From Flavobacterium limnosediminis JC2902 (GTDB lineage: Bacteria > Bacteroidota > Bacteroidia > Flavobacteriales > Flavobacteriaceae), in assembly GCF_000498535.1 (NCBI RefSeq), contig NZ_AVGG01000018.1, positions 62,001 through 126,000 of the forward strand: a DNA stretch of 64,000 nucleotides. The letters run 5' to 3'. Each line of letters opens with the position of its first letter. Positions within the stretch are counted from its first letter, which is position 1. The position numbers were made by a program, and so were the translations under genes. Positions 34,282-43,673 of the stretch are shown here, piece by piece. Under the pieces are notes generated by a model. That model worked only from the letters and a program-made list of their open reading frames with translations. It did no database searches and had not been told where the DNA came from.

Positions 34282-36417
34282 ATGAAAAATCAATTTCTTT
34301 TGAGTTGTGTTTGTGTTACTTTTGCATCCGCAATCGCTCAAAATAATAAACCAAAAATGGTAGAAATAATAACGGCACCGTTGGCAACCGTAAAGCCAAA
34401 GCAACTTGAAAAACATGGACACATCCGTACAGATGATTACTATTGGTTAAATGAAAGGGAAAACCCGGAAGTAATCGATTACCTAAACAAGGAAAACGAT
34501 TATTATAACCAAATGACGGCAGATAGCAAACAATTTCAGGCCGATTTGTTTGAGGAAATGAAGTCACGAATTAAAGAAGACGACAGTTCTGTTCCTTACT
34601 TATACAACGGATATTATTATATCACCCGATTTGAAAAAGGGAAGGATTATCCGATTTACGCCCGAAAAAAAGGAAGTCTGGATGCCAATGAGGAAATCAT
34701 GTTTGATTGCAATGAAATGGCCAAAGGATTTACTTATTTTAAGTTGAGCGGACTGAGTGTAAGTGAAGATAACAAATGGTGCGCGTTCGGAGTTGATACG
34801 GTTTCCCGACGTGAATACACTATTCAGATAAAAAATCTTGAAACCGGTGAAATTCTTCCGGTGAAATTGGAAAAAACTACGGGAGGTTCCACTTGGGCTG
34901 CTGATAACAAAACGTTGTTTTATACGCGTAAAGACTTGGTAACTTTGCGTTCCGATAAAATTTACAAGCATAAATTAGGTTCGGAAGCCACAGAAGATCA
35001 AGTTGTTTTTTATGAAAAAGACGATACGTTTTCGACCTTCATCTATAAGGAGAAATCGAAAAAATACCTTGTAATCGGTTCTTCAAGCACGCTTACATCG
35101 GAATACCAGATTTTACGATCGGACAACCCGGACGGGAAATTTGAATTGTTCCAGAAAAGAACACGCGGGCTGGAATATTCCATATCGCATTTCGGAGACA
35201 GTTTTTATGTGGTAACCAACAAAGACAAGGCAACCAATTTCAAACTGATGAAAACGCCTGAAAATGCCACTACAAAAGAGAATTGGATGGATTTGATTCC
35301 GCACCGAAAAGATACCTTGTTGGAAGGAATTGAAATTTTCAAGGATTATCTGGTTGTGGAAGAGCGTAACGACGGTTTGAACAAAATCAAAATCATGCCT
35401 TGGAACGGAGTAGGAGAGTATTACCTGCCTTTTGATATCGAAACCTATACGGCCTATACCACTACAAACGTTGACTTTGATACCGAAATTTTGCGTTACA
35501 GTTACCAGTCGATGGCAACGCCTCCTTCGGTAATCGATTTCAATATGCGAACCAAAGAAAAGACCATCAAAAAAGAGCAGGAAGTGCTTGGCGGAAAGTT
35601 CGATAAAAACAATTATACGGAAGAACGCATCTGGGCAACAGCCAAAGACGGAACAAAAGTGCCAATTTCCTTGGTATATCGTAACGGAATTAAAAAAAAC
35701 GGTGAAAATCCGTTTCTGTTGTATGCCTATGGTTCTTACGGTTCTTCCATGGATCCTTATTTTTCATCGATCCGCCTGAGTTTATTAGATAGAGGATTTA
35801 TATACGCCATTGCGCATATTCGTGGTGGGGAAGATTTGGGACGCGATTGGTATGATAACGGGAAATTGCTTAAAAAGAAAAATACGTTTACCGATTTCAT
35901 TGATTGTTCAAGATATGTAATCGACCAAAAATATACTTCCGAAAAACATTTGTATGCCGAAGGAGGTTCTGCGGGAGGTTTATTGATGGGAGTTATCATT
36001 AACGAAGCACCGGAATTGTACAATGGCGTAATAGCCCAGGTTCCTTTCGTTGATGTTGTTACCACGATGTTAGACGATTCCATACCGCTCACAACGGGGG
36101 AATACGACGAATGGGGTAATCCAAATGAGAAGAAATATTACGATTATATGCTGTCTTATTCGCCTTATGACAACGTTAAGAAACAAAAATATCCGAATAT
36201 GTTGGTGACTACCGGATTGCATGATTCCCAAGTGCAATATTGGGAGCCGGCAAAATGGGTAGCGAAATTGCGTGTTATGAAGCTGGGAGACAGTCAGTTA
36301 TTTTTAGATACCAATATGGATACGGGACATGGTGGCGCTTCCGGAAGATTTGAGGCCATTAAAGAAGTGACAAAAGAGTACACTTTTTTATTAGATTTAG
36401 AAGGAATTAAAAAGTAG
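34282..36417 (+). CDS. ptrB: S9A oligopeptidase (oligopeptidase B / prolyl oligopeptidase family), secreted
   Basis: Serine peptidase of 711 residues with a signal peptide (MKNQFLLSCVCVTFASAIAQ), so probably periplasmic. The N-terminal beta-propeller (about 35-430) opens with HGHIRTDDYYWLNERENPEVIDYLNKEN, typical of protease II. The catalytic domain shows YAYGSYGSSMDPYFSS, the nucleophile in YAEGGSAGGLLMG, the Asp in TGLHDSQVQYWEPAKW and the His in DTGHGGASGR. The Glu residues following GEYDEWGNP suggest specificity for basic residues (oligopeptidase B). Gene symbol by family resemblance. Confidence 0.88.
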   Translation: MKNQFLLSCVCVTFASAIAQNNKPKMVEIITAPLATVKPKQLEKHGHIRTDDYYWLNERENPEVIDYLNKENDYYNQMTADSKQFQADLFEEMKSRIKEDDSSVPYLYNGYYYITRFEKGKDYPIYARKKGSLDANEEIMFDCNEMAKGFTYFKLSGLSVSEDNKWCAFGVDTVSRREYTIQIKNLETGEILPVKLEKTTGGSTWAADNKTLFYTRKDLVTLRSDKIYKHKLGSEATEDQVVFYEKDDTFSTFIYKEKSKKYLVIGSSSTLTSEYQILRSDNPDGKFELFQKRTRGLEYSISHFGDSFYVVTNKDKATNFKLMKTPENATTKENWMDLIPHRKDTLLEGIEIFKDYLVVEERNDGLNKIKIMPWNGVGEYYLPFDIETYTAYTTTNVDFDTEILRYSYQSMATPPSVIDFNMRTKEKTIKKEQEVLGGKFDKNNYTEERIWATAKDGTKVPISLVYRNGIKKNGENPFLLYAYGSYGSSMDPYFSSIRLSLLDRGFIYAIAHIRGGEDLGRDWYDNGKLLKKKNTFTDFIDCSRYVIDQKYTSEKHLYAEGGSAGGLLMGVIINEAPELYNGVIAQVPFVDVVTTMLDDSIPLTTGEYDEWGNPNEKKYYDYMLSYSPYDNVKKQKYPNMLVTTGLHDSQVQYWEPAKWVAKLRVMKLGDSQLFLDTNMDTGHGGASGRFEAIKEVTKEYTFLLDLEGIKK

Positions 36418-36432
36418 ATAAAGAATTTTTTA

Positions 36433-36440
36433 TACATTTG
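36433..36440 (+). promoter_or_regulatory. Predicted -7 box before the PLP lyase gene
   Basis: TACATTTG matches TAnnTTTG. Transcription would begin near 36446, leaving no room for a leader before the in-frame GTG at 36448, which supports ATG 36499 as the start. Confidence 0.5.
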
Positions 36441-36498
36441 CAAGGTTGTGAACATTCCAAAAAATGATTATATTCACACCTTGAGTAATTTATTTTTT

Positions 36499-37539
36499 AT
36501 GAAAGAAGAAATAAAAGCCTATAATAACGTATTGGAATTAATAGGAAATACACCCCTAATAAGGCTTAATACAATCACAGAAGGACTAAAAGGTAACTTT
36601 TACGCAAAGGTAGAAGCCTTTAATCCGGGTCATTCAACAAAAGACAGAATTGCTCTTTATATTATAGAAGAGGCGGAGAGAAGAGGAATCTTAAAGCCGG
36701 GCGACACCATCATTGAAACTACTTCAGGGAATACCGGTTTCAGTATCGCAATGGTCAGTATCATTAAAGGATACGATTGTGTATTGGCTGTCAGTTCAAA
36801 ATCCTCAAAGGATAAAATTGATATGCTGAGAGCGATGGGTGCAAAAGTATATGTTTGTCCTGCGCACGTTTCTGCCGATGATCCCCGTTCTTATTACAAC
36901 GTTGCAAAACGTTTACATGAAGAAACCAAAGGTTCGGTGTATATCAATCAGTATTTTAATGATCTGAATGTTGATGCGCATTATAAATCAACAGGGCCTG
37001 AAATATGGGAGCAAACTAACGGGAAAATCACGCACTTCATTGCTTGTAGCGGTACTGGAGGAACTATTTCCGGAACGGCCCGTTTCCTAAAAGAACAAAA
37101 TCCAAACATTAAAATATTCGGTGTTGATGCTTTTGGCTCGGTTTTGAAAAAATACCATGAGACAAGAGAATTTGATAACGACGAAATTTACCCGTACAGA
37201 ATCGAAGGTTTAGGTAAAAACTTAATTCCAACGGCAACGGATTTCGATGCCATTGATAAATTTACAAAAGTGACCGATGAGGAAAGTGCACACACTGCCC
37301 GCGAAATCGCTAAAAAAGAAGGTTTGTTCGTAGGCTATACTTCAGGTGCTGCCATGCAAGCGATTAAGCAATTCGCAGAAGACGGAGAATTTGACGAAAA
37401 CAGTAATGTAGTTGTTATCTTCCCCGATCACGGTTCCCGTTACATGAGCAAAATATTCAGTGATGAATGGATGAATGAACAAGGTTTCTTTGACAGTATC
37501 AATGCGGAAGAAGCTCAGAAGATTGAATTCATAAAATAG
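36499..37539 (+). CDS. Cysteine synthase / cystathionine beta-synthase family protein
   Basis: PLP fold-type II enzyme, 346 residues from ATG 36499 ([23 protein letters not shown]). The PLP lysine is in [12 protein letters not shown], the substrate loop is [11 protein letters not shown] and the phosphate loop is [18 protein letters not shown] at 36448 would add 17 residues but lies at the predicted transcription start. No CBS regulatory pair follows. The ETTSGNTG and [14 protein letters not shown] patterns resemble short CBS-like enzymes, so it could make cystathionine or cysteine; I leave the choice open. Confidence 0.88.
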   Translation: MKEEIKAYNNVLELIGNTPLIRLNTITEGLKGNFYAKVEAFNPGHSTKDRIALYIIEEAERRGILKPGDTIIETTSGNTGFSIAMVSIIKGYDCVLAVSSKSSKDKIDMLRAMGAKVYVCPAHVSADDPRSYYNVAKRLHEETKGSVYINQYFNDLNVDAHYKSTGPEIWEQTNGKITHFIACSGTGGTISGTARFLKEQNPNIKIFGVDAFGSVLKKYHETREFDNDEIYPYRIEGLGKNLIPTATDFDAIDKFTKVTDEESAHTAREIAKKEGLFVGYTSGAAMQAIKQFAEDGEFDENSNVVVIFPDHGSRYMSKIFSDEWMNEQGFFDSINAEEAQKIEFIK

Positions 37540-37588
37540 ACATCTTAGATAGTTAGATTTTTAGACTTCTTAGATCGTTAGAAATAGA

Positions 37589-37622
37589 AAGAAACTCTGC
37601 TGAAAAGTGGAGTTTCTTGTTT
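37589..37622 (+). terminator. Terminator of the PLP lyase gene
   Basis: Stem AAGAAACTC / GAGTTTCTT followed by GTTTTT, 50 bp past the stop. Confidence 0.65.
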
Positions 37623-37702
37623 TTAATTACTATGGCTAAAATAAAGAAGTCATCTAAAATGGTTGTCATTCTGACGTAAAGAGGAATCTCATGAGCATAA
37701 AA

Positions 37703-37728
37703 AAACTCCGAATAATTCTCCGGAGTTT
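37703..37728 (-). terminator. Terminator of yebC
   Basis: Stem AAACTCCG / CGGAGTTT with a 10-nt loop; on the minus strand it is followed by a T run (complement of TAAAAAAA). Confidence 0.7.
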
Positions 37729-37786
37729 ATATCTTAAATCTAACGTTACTTTCTAAGAAGTCTAATATTCTAAGAAGTCTAAAAAT

Positions 37787-38497
37787 CTATTCCTGCATCG
37801 TATGATAAACGTTCATCACGTCATCATCCTCTTCAATTTTCTCTAACAATTTCTCAACATCAGCTACCTGCTCCGGAGTCAATTCCTTGGTTATTTGTGG
37901 GATACGTTCAAAACCGGAAGATAAGATTTCAATGTTTCTGTTCTCCAGTTCTTTTTGGATAGCACCGAAACTTTCAAAAGGAGCATACATTAAAATGCCG
38001 TCTTCGTCAGCGAAAATCTCTTCCACGCCAAAGTCAATCATTTCCAGTTCCAGTTCTTCCACATCCTGTCCTTCAGCAGGAATACGGAAGTTACAGGTAT
38101 GGTCAAACATGAACTCCACAGACCCCTGTGTTCCCATCGTTCCGTTGCATTTGTTAAAGTAACTTCTGATGTTAGCTACCGTTCTGTTATTGTTGTCGGT
38201 AGCGGTTTCGATCAGAATGGCAATCCCGTGAGGTGCATAGCCTTCAAACAACACTTCCTTGAAGTTGGCGGTGTCTTTATCAGATGCTTTCTTAATCGCA
38301 CGCTCTACATTGTCTTTTGGCATGTTTGCCGACTTCGCATTCTGAATAACGGCTCTTAAACGGGAGTTGGTTTCCGGATTCGGTCCGCCTTCCTTAACAG
38401 CCATTACAATGTCTTTTCCTATTCTGGTAAACGTTTTAGCCATTGCCGACCAACGTTTCATTTTTCTTGCCTTTCTGAATTCAAACGCTCTTCCCAT
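37787..38497 (-). CDS. yebC: YebC/PmpR-family transcriptional or translational regulator
   Basis: 236-residue member of the YebC family (TACO1 in mitochondria), known as a DNA-binding regulator and, in recent work on homologues, an aid to translation of proline-rich stretches. Signature regions: RMKRWSAMAKTFTRIGKDIVMAVKEGGPNPETNSRLR, NAKSANMPKDNVERAIKK, YEGYAPHGIAILIE-like (FEGYAPHGIAILIETATDNNNRT) and the acidic C-terminus KLLEKIEEDDDVMNVYH. Length and start agree with the family. The 3' end overlaps a repeat arm. Confidence 0.93.
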   Translation of the reverse strand: MGRAFEFRKARKMKRWSAMAKTFTRIGKDIVMAVKEGGPNPETNSRLRAVIQNAKSANMPKDNVERAIKKASDKDTANFKEVLFEGYAPHGIAILIETATDNNNRTVANIRSYFNKCNGTMGTQGSVEFMFDHTCNFRIPAEGQDVEELELEMIDFGVEEIFADEDGILMYAPFESFGAIQKELENRNIEILSSGFERIPQITKELTPEQVADVEKLLEKIEEDDDVMNVYHTMQE

Positions 38498-38626
38498 TTC
38501 TATTCGGAGTTTATTATGTTTAAAAGTTGCTGAGTTACTGAGTGTGAAATTTTAGACTGCAAAAATAGTAAATAGAAAAAACTTTTTTTACAATGTTTCA
38601 ATCTTTTTTATTTTAAGAATTTTTTT

Positions 38627-38635
38627 ATAGTTTCG
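38627..38635 (+). promoter_or_regulatory. -7-like box of the first duplicated OMP gene
   Basis: TAGTTTCG (38628-38635) deviates by one base from TAnnTTTG. The same stretch (ATTTTAAGAATTTTTTTATA then TTTCG) recurs before the second copy at 39388-39395, so the promoter was duplicated with the gene. Confidence 0.45.
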
Positions 38636-38657
38636 CGCCAAATTATCAAATAAAAAC

Positions 38658-39260
38658 ATGAAAAATTTTTTTTGCTTAGGGCTTTTGTTGAGTGGTCTTT
38701 TCGGATTTTCGCAACAAAGAGAAAAAGGTACAATTGAAGTAACACCTATTGTTGGATACGCTACTTCTAACTACTATTCAAATGAAAATCTGTCAAATGA
38801 CCCTATTTCCTCTGTTAATTTCGGAGTAAACGGTGATTATTACTTCAATAACCGCTGGAGTTTGCGTTCTGGTTTGTTACTTCAGACTATGGGGAGTGAA
38901 TATTCTGTTCCAGAACTTCTTATGTATAATATTGAAGAAAAATTGACTTATTTGACAATACCGGTTAATGCAAACTGGCATTTCGGAAGCACCAGAAAAT
39001 GGAATTTAAATTTCGGACCTAGTCTTGGATTCTTGATGTCTGCAAAGGCTAATGATGAAGATATTAAAAGCATGGTAAATTCTTTCCAGCTTGGGTTGAA
39101 TTACGGAATCGGTTATAAAATTGAAATTAAAGAGAATATTGGAATTCTAATCGATTATCAGGGAATGAGCGGATTGACAGAATTGAATAATGATGGTGGA
39201 GATATAAAAATTAAAAATGCATATAGCTCTTTTAATTTAGGTTGTGTAATTCAACTTTAA
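38658..39260 (+). CDS. Small outer-membrane beta-barrel protein (paralogue A)
   Basis: 200 residues: signal peptide (MKNFFCLGLLLSGLFGFSQQ) and an eight-strand-type barrel with strands such as GTIEVTPIVGYATSNYY, VNFGVNGDYYFNNRWSLRSGLLLQTMG, YLTIPVNANWHFG, WNLNFGPSLGFLMSAKA and FNLGCVIQL. It belongs to the broad outer-membrane protein beta-barrel family of Bacteroidota. Its neighbour at 39416 is nearly identical over most of its length, including promoter and terminator, so this is a recent tandem duplication. Function unknown. Confidence 0.82.
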   Translation: MKNFFCLGLLLSGLFGFSQQREKGTIEVTPIVGYATSNYYSNENLSNDPISSVNFGVNGDYYFNNRWSLRSGLLLQTMGSEYSVPELLMYNIEEKLTYLTIPVNANWHFGSTRKWNLNFGPSLGFLMSAKANDEDIKSMVNSFQLGLNYGIGYKIEIKENIGILIDYQGMSGLTELNNDGGDIKIKNAYSSFNLGCVIQL

Positions 39261-39278
39261 TCGAATAGCATATCTATG

Positions 39279-39308
39279 AAAAAAGCCGATTTCTCAATCG
39301 GCTTTTTT
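39279..39308 (+). terminator. Terminator of OMP paralogue A
   Basis: Perfect 13-bp stem AAAAAAGCCGATT / AATCGGCTTTTTT with a 4-nt loop. Identical to the one after paralogue B. Confidence 0.88.
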
Positions 39309-39415
39309 GTTTTTGAACAACTTTTTTGTTTTTTGTAAAACCGCATTTTAACTACTTTTACTTTTTTTTATTTTAAGAATTTTTTTATAATTTCGCACTA
39401 AATCATAAATAAAAC

Positions 39416-40036
39416 ATGAAAAAAATTTTTTGTTTAGGCTTGTTGTTAATCGGTCTTTTTGGGTTTTCACAACAAAGAGAAAAAGGTACAATTGAAGTAA
39501 CTCCTATTATTGGTTATGCCGCTTCTAACTACTATGCTTCTGAAAATCAGAATGGAGATTTTGTTTATTCGGTTAATTTCGGAGTAAACGGTGATTATTA
39601 CTTCCATAATCGCTGGAGTTTGCGTTCTGGTTTGTTGTTGCAGACTATGGGGAGCGAATATATTATTCCTGGAGATATACTTAATGGACCAGGGCTTTCA
39701 TCATTACATGTAGAAGAAAAATTGACTTATATGACAATACCGGTTAACGCAAACTGGCATTTCGGAAGTACCAGAAAATGGAATTTGAATTTCGGACCTA
39801 GTCTTGGATTTTTAATGTCTGCAAAGGCTAACAGTGAAGATATTAAACAGTATATGAATACCTTTCAGCTTGGTTTGAATTATGGGATTGGTTATAAAAT
39901 CGAGGTTACAGAGAAAATCGGAATTTTAATTGATTACCAGGGGATGACCGGTTTGACAGAAGTACCGAAAGAAGGCGATGTCAAATTAAAAAATGTATAC
40001 GGTACTTTTAATTTAGGTTGTGTAATTCAACTTTAA
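39416..40036 (+). CDS. Small outer-membrane beta-barrel protein (paralogue B)
   Basis: 206 residues, paralogue of the 38658 gene. Strands and signal peptide match closely (MKKIFCLGLLLIGLFGFSQQ). Differences cluster in the presumed surface loops: the first loop (SENQNGDFVY against SNENLSNDPISS) and a 5-6-residue longer second loop (IPGDILNGPGLSSLHVEEK). The stop-proximal 3' UTR and the terminator are the same as in copy A. Loop divergence between paralogues suggests variation of surface-exposed parts. Function unknown. Confidence 0.82.
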   Translation: MKKIFCLGLLLIGLFGFSQQREKGTIEVTPIIGYAASNYYASENQNGDFVYSVNFGVNGDYYFHNRWSLRSGLLLQTMGSEYIIPGDILNGPGLSSLHVEEKLTYMTIPVNANWHFGSTRKWNLNFGPSLGFLMSAKANSEDIKQYMNTFQLGLNYGIGYKIEVTEKIGILIDYQGMTGLTEVPKEGDVKLKNVYGTFNLGCVIQL

Positions 40037-40054
40037 TCGAATAGCATATCTATG

Positions 40055-40084
40055 AAAAAAGCCGATTTCTCAATCGGCTTTTTT
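40055..40084. terminator. Terminator between OMP paralogue B and gcvT
   Basis: Same AAAAAAGCCGATT / AATCGGCTTTTTT hairpin as after paralogue A. It lies 18 bp from the convergent gcvT stop and is symmetric, so it can serve both genes. Confidence 0.87.
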
Positions 40085-40101
40085 GTTTTTTGAACATGTT
40101 G

Positions 40102-41184
40102 TTATTTTTTGTAAAATGGCATTTTAACCACTTTCGCTTTAATGTCTTTGTTTCTGATTCGGATGTAAATTTCTGAATCCGGAGTTGATAAAGCGGTTGG
40201 AACATAGCCCATTCCGATTGCAATTCCCATTGATGGTGATTGTGTTCCGGAAGTAACTACTCCAACAACGTTTCCGTCAGCATCAGCGATTTCGTAATCG
40301 TGACGGGGAATTCCTCTGTCTACCATTTCAAAACCAACTAATTTTTTAGAAACACCTGCTTCTTTTTGTTTTTTCAGGTTTTCGGAATTGGTGAATTCTT
40401 TATCGAATTTCGTAATCCATCCCAAACCTGCTTCCAACGGAGAAGTCGTGTCGTTGATGTCGTTTCCGTACAGGCAGAATCCCATTTCCAAACGTAAAGT
40501 ATCACGAGCAGCCAGGCCGATTGGTTTTATTCCGAAGGCTGCACCGGCTTCAAATACTTTGTTCCAGATTGTTTCCGCATCTTCATTTTTGAAATAGATT
40601 TCGAATCCTCCTGAACCTGTATATCCGGTTGCAGAAACCGTTACGTCTTTCAAGCCTGCAAATTCTCCGATCTGGAAAGAATAATACGGCATGTTAACTA
40701 AATCAATTGAAGTTAATGATTGCATCGCTTCCGCAGCTTTAGGGCCTTGGATAGCCAATAAAGAGTAGCTGTCGGAAAGGTTTTGCATATCTACACCCAA
40801 ATCGTTGTGAGAAGAAATCCAGTTCCAGTCTTTTTCAATATTGGAAGCATTAACTACCAACATATAGTGATTGTCCGCAATTTTATATACGATTAAATCG
40901 TCAACAATTCCGCCTTCGTTGTTTGGTAAGCATGAATATTGTGCTTTTCCGTCCACTAATTTCGATGCATCGTTTGATGTTACTTTCTGAATCAAAGCCA
41001 AAGCATTTTCGCCTTTCAGAAAGAATTCACCCATGTGCGATACATCAAAAACACCCACGCCGCTACGAACCGTTTCGTGTTCTAAGTTAACTCCTTCATA
41101 CTGAACAGGCATATTATAACCTGCAAACGGAACCATTTTAGCCCCTAAACTTTCGTGAACGTGCGTTAATGCTGTATTTTTCAT
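40102..41184 (-). CDS. gcvT: Aminomethyltransferase (glycine cleavage T protein)
   Basis: Transfers the aminomethyl carbon of glycine from the H protein to tetrahydrofolate, releasing ammonia. The 360-residue protein shows [34 protein letters not shown], the folate-site aspartate in the preceding [19 protein letters not shown] and [12 protein letters not shown]. Length is typical. gcvH and gcvP are elsewhere. Together with glyA and ltaE it controls glycine and one-carbon flow. Divergent from the NAD(P)HX dehydratase gene. Confidence 0.95.
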   Translation of the reverse strand: MKNTALTHVHESLGAKMVPFAGYNMPVQYEGVNLEHETVRSGVGVFDVSHMGEFFLKGENALALIQKVTSNDASKLVDGKAQYSCLPNNEGGIVDDLIVYKIADNHYMLVVNASNIEKDWNWISSHNDLGVDMQNLSDSYSLLAIQGPKAAEAMQSLTSIDLVNMPYYSFQIGEFAGLKDVTVSATGYTGSGGFEIYFKNEDAETIWNKVFEAGAAFGIKPIGLAARDTLRLEMGFCLYGNDINDTTSPLEAGLGWITKFDKEFTNSENLKKQKEAGVSKKLVGFEMVDRGIPRHDYEIADADGNVVGVVTSGTQSPSMGIAIGMGYVPTALSTPDSEIYIRIRNKDIKAKVVKMPFYKK

Positions 41185-41276
41185 CTTGTGTTGATTGTTT
41201 ATTTTCGGGTGCTAAGGTATTGATTTTTTACGGAGTGACAAAACCGTAATTCGTTCATATTTCGTAAATTTAAGGT

Positions 41277-42122
41277 ATGAAAAATAATACTTTGATAGAC
41301 AGATTTGAAGCGCTGAAACGATTTAGGTCGATACCTGAAGATGCGCATAAGTGGGCGCAGGGACACGCGTTGATTGTTGGTGGGAGTTATGGCAAAATGG
41401 GTTCTGTATGTCTCTCCTCATTGGCATGTCTCAGATCGGGCGCTGGTTTGGTTACGACATATATTCCTAAATGTGGTTACGAAATAGTACAGAGTGTAGT
41501 TCCTGAAGCCATGGTTTTAACCGATGATTATACCGATCATATTACAGCGGTAACCCATAAGTTAAAGGTTGATAGCGTTGGAATAGGAATAGGAATGGGG
41601 CATCATTCGGATACTCAGCATGCATTGTACCATTTTTTGAAAATGTCAACTGTTCCCACGGTTATTGATGCCGATGCTTTGAATATTATTTCCGATAATA
41701 AAGAATGGCTCGAAATAGTGCCTCCGAAAACGATACTGACTCCGCATGGTAAAGAACTGGAACGCTTGCTGGGCCCGTGGGAATCTTATGATGAAATGAT
41801 GGAAAAAACAAAAGAGTTTTCTGAAAAATATAATGTAATTATAGTAAATAAGGGAGCGCCTACTTACATAGTTTATATGAACGCTGTTTTTGAGAATACT
41901 TCCGGAAATCAGGCGTTGGCGACAGCCGGAAGCGGTGATGTTTTAACAGGAGTTCTTACAGGCTTATTGGCGCAGGGTTATGCTCCTGTTGATGCTGCTG
42001 TTTTGGGTGTTTATCTGCACGGACTGACAGCTAATATTGCCGTTCCGGAAATGGGTTATCATTCTTTTATTGCATCGGATTGCATAGCTAATCTTGGAAG
42101 AGCGTTTTTGAGTTTAGATTAA
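41277..42122 (+). CDS. nnrD: ADP-dependent NAD(P)H-hydrate dehydratase (single domain)
   Basis: Repairs hydrated NAD(P)H. 281 residues of the YjeF C-terminal, ribokinase-like fold: [29 protein letters not shown], the catalytic segment [21 protein letters not shown] and the anion hole [19 protein letters not shown]. The NnrE epimerase domain that is fused in front of it in many bacteria is absent, and the first 30 residues ([21 protein letters not shown]) are too short to be one. The epimerase may be encoded elsewhere. Confidence 0.9.
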   Translation: MKNNTLIDRFEALKRFRSIPEDAHKWAQGHALIVGGSYGKMGSVCLSSLACLRSGAGLVTTYIPKCGYEIVQSVVPEAMVLTDDYTDHITAVTHKLKVDSVGIGIGMGHHSDTQHALYHFLKMSTVPTVIDADALNIISDNKEWLEIVPPKTILTPHGKELERLLGPWESYDEMMEKTKEFSEKYNVIIVNKGAPTYIVYMNAVFENTSGNQALATAGSGDVLTGVLTGLLAQGYAPVDAAVLGVYLHGLTANIAVPEMGYHSFIASDCIANLGRAFLSLD

Positions 42123-42128
42123 AAAAAT

Positions 42129-42164
42129 AAACCCTTTCAAAACGGATTCTGAAAGGGTTTTTTA
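42129..42164. terminator. Bidirectional terminator between nnrD and the TlpA-like gene
   Basis: Perfect 10-bp stem AAACCCTTTC / GAAAGGGTTT with a 12-nt loop and T run on the plus strand; AAAAAAAT on the left serves the minus strand. Confidence 0.8.
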
Positions 42165-42180
42165 TGTGTTGATTATAAAA

Positions 42181-43545
42181 TTATTTTATTCCTAATTCTT
42201 CAAATTTAGCTACCAATTTTGGATCGGATGGGCGAGGAGCGTCAGCAGAAACGATATTACCGTTCGGATCAATCAAAATGAATCTCGGAATTCCTTCGAT
42301 GGCATAATCCTGTACGAATTTTGAACTCCAGTCGCTGTCCGCAAATAACTGAATGCCGCCCAGTTTCTTATCTTCCACAAATTTTCTCCATTTTTCATAA
42401 TCTTTTTTCGCATCTATGGAAAGACTTACGAACTCGATGTTTTTTCCGTGAAATTGTTCTTCCACTTTTTGTAAGTTTGGAATTTCACGACGGCAAGGTC
42501 CGCACCACGTAGCCCAAACATCGATATAAACATATTTTCCTTTTAAACTTTCCAATGATGTTTTTCCGCCTTTAAAGTTTTCATAATCAAACTTCGGAGA
42601 AACATTTCCCGGAGTTAAGGTTTTGATTTTATCGAATTTAACAGTTAAATCTTTTTTGAATTTTTCGTCTGTGGAAAGTGCCATTAATTCGTTGTAAAGC
42701 ATTGTTGCATCCGGATTTCCGGCACCAACTTCATAGGATAGGCTTTGGATATGTGCATTTCTGATGGCTGGACTTTTTACTTTTTTAATTTCCGGTAACG
42801 CTAATTTGTATGTGTATTCATCATTTTCATTCATATTAGCATGTAGGTTATTGCTGAATTTTGATGCCACAATTTGTTTGTAAGGTGATGAAAACAAGAA
42901 GTCACCCTCGTTGTCCAAGTCGATTTTTTCGTCAAATTTCGGAAATGTTGCCGATGGTGTAAAACCTTCAATTTTTGCATAATGTGCATGGTAAGAAGGG
43001 TAATTCATGATCTGTAACTGTTCGAAATAACCAATGCTTTTTACCTCATTTTTCTTGAAGTCAGCATCTGTAATTTTGGATTTTTCCAACAAATCAGTCA
43101 TTGCTGTTTTTACTTCTTTCAGTTTTGCCAGGAAAGCAGTTTCGTCCAAAGCATAAAATTCCTGAACGTTGCCCATTATTTTATTAACAGTAACTGATTT
43201 ATCACTCAGATATTGGTTTTCAGCACTTCCTTTTCCCGAATATTTTAAAGTCGGAGCAAAGTTTTTGTCATCAAAATTGATTACAAGCTTGGTTCCTTTC
43301 GTTAGATATAAAGAAGAACGATTAGCTTTTGTACCGAAATTGTAAGTTCCGATGTATTCAATCTGAAAGGTTTCCGAGAACGTACCATCAGCTTTGAGTG
43401 TAATTTCTTTTTCGAATGCTTCTCCTTTGATTTTCAGTTTTCCGTCTTCGGTATTAGTGATTTTTCCCGAAAGTGTAATGGTTTCTTTTGGTGTTGTAAA
43501 CGAAGCAAAAAATACAACCAACAAAAGGTAAAGTGTGTTTTTCAT
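42181..43545 (-). CDS. TlpA-like thioredoxin-fold protein with N-terminal beta domain
   Basis: 454 residues, secreted (MKNTLYLLLVVFFASFTTPKE). The N-terminal 110 residues are a DUF4369-like beta domain (LSGKITNTEDGKLKIKGEAF... LTKGTKLVINFDD). The middle is helical, and residues 320-454 are a redoxin domain with the active site WATWC348GPC351RREIPN and the cis-proline in IEGIPRFILID. Proteins of this layout are common in Bacteroidota and are thought to handle periplasmic disulfides or cytochrome maturation; the particular partner is unknown. Confidence 0.88.
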   Translation of the reverse strand: MKNTLYLLLVVFFASFTTPKETITLSGKITNTEDGKLKIKGEAFEKEITLKADGTFSETFQIEYIGTYNFGTKANRSSLYLTKGTKLVINFDDKNFAPTLKYSGKGSAENQYLSDKSVTVNKIMGNVQEFYALDETAFLAKLKEVKTAMTDLLEKSKITDADFKKNEVKSIGYFEQLQIMNYPSYHAHYAKIEGFTPSATFPKFDEKIDLDNEGDFLFSSPYKQIVASKFSNNLHANMNENDEYTYKLALPEIKKVKSPAIRNAHIQSLSYEVGAGNPDATMLYNELMALSTDEKFKKDLTVKFDKIKTLTPGNVSPKFDYENFKGGKTSLESLKGKYVYIDVWATWCGPCRREIPNLQKVEEQFHGKNIEFVSLSIDAKKDYEKWRKFVEDKKLGGIQLFADSDWSSKFVQDYAIEGIPRFILIDPNGNIVSADAPRPSDPKLVAKFEELGIK

Positions 43546-43673
43546 GTTTAATAGTTTTAGTTGTCCAAATATAAGAATTGTGGTTTATAATTTTTCACAA
43601 TGAAATACTAATAATAAATCTTGCATTTTAAACGCATTTTGTTGAATTTTGAACTCTTAATATAACCACGAAA

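Larger units (their letters stand above)
37554..37789. repeat. 21-bp inverted repeat with TCTAAGAAGTCTAA repeats around the yebC 3' end
   Basis: 37554-37574 and 37769-37789 are perfect 21-bp reverse complements. A further copy of the TTCTAAGAAGTCTAA core at 37751-37765 gives a 17-18-nt tandem repeat in the right arm. The right arm reaches 3 bp into the yebC stop. Between the arms lie two hairpin terminators. The sequence looks like a slippage-prone intergenic repeat rather than a mobile element. Confidence 0.7.

Noticed and set aside
37540..37790. Possible CRISPR array in the TCTAAGAAG repeats
   Set aside because: Units are short, overlapping and without unique spacers; no cas genes in the window.
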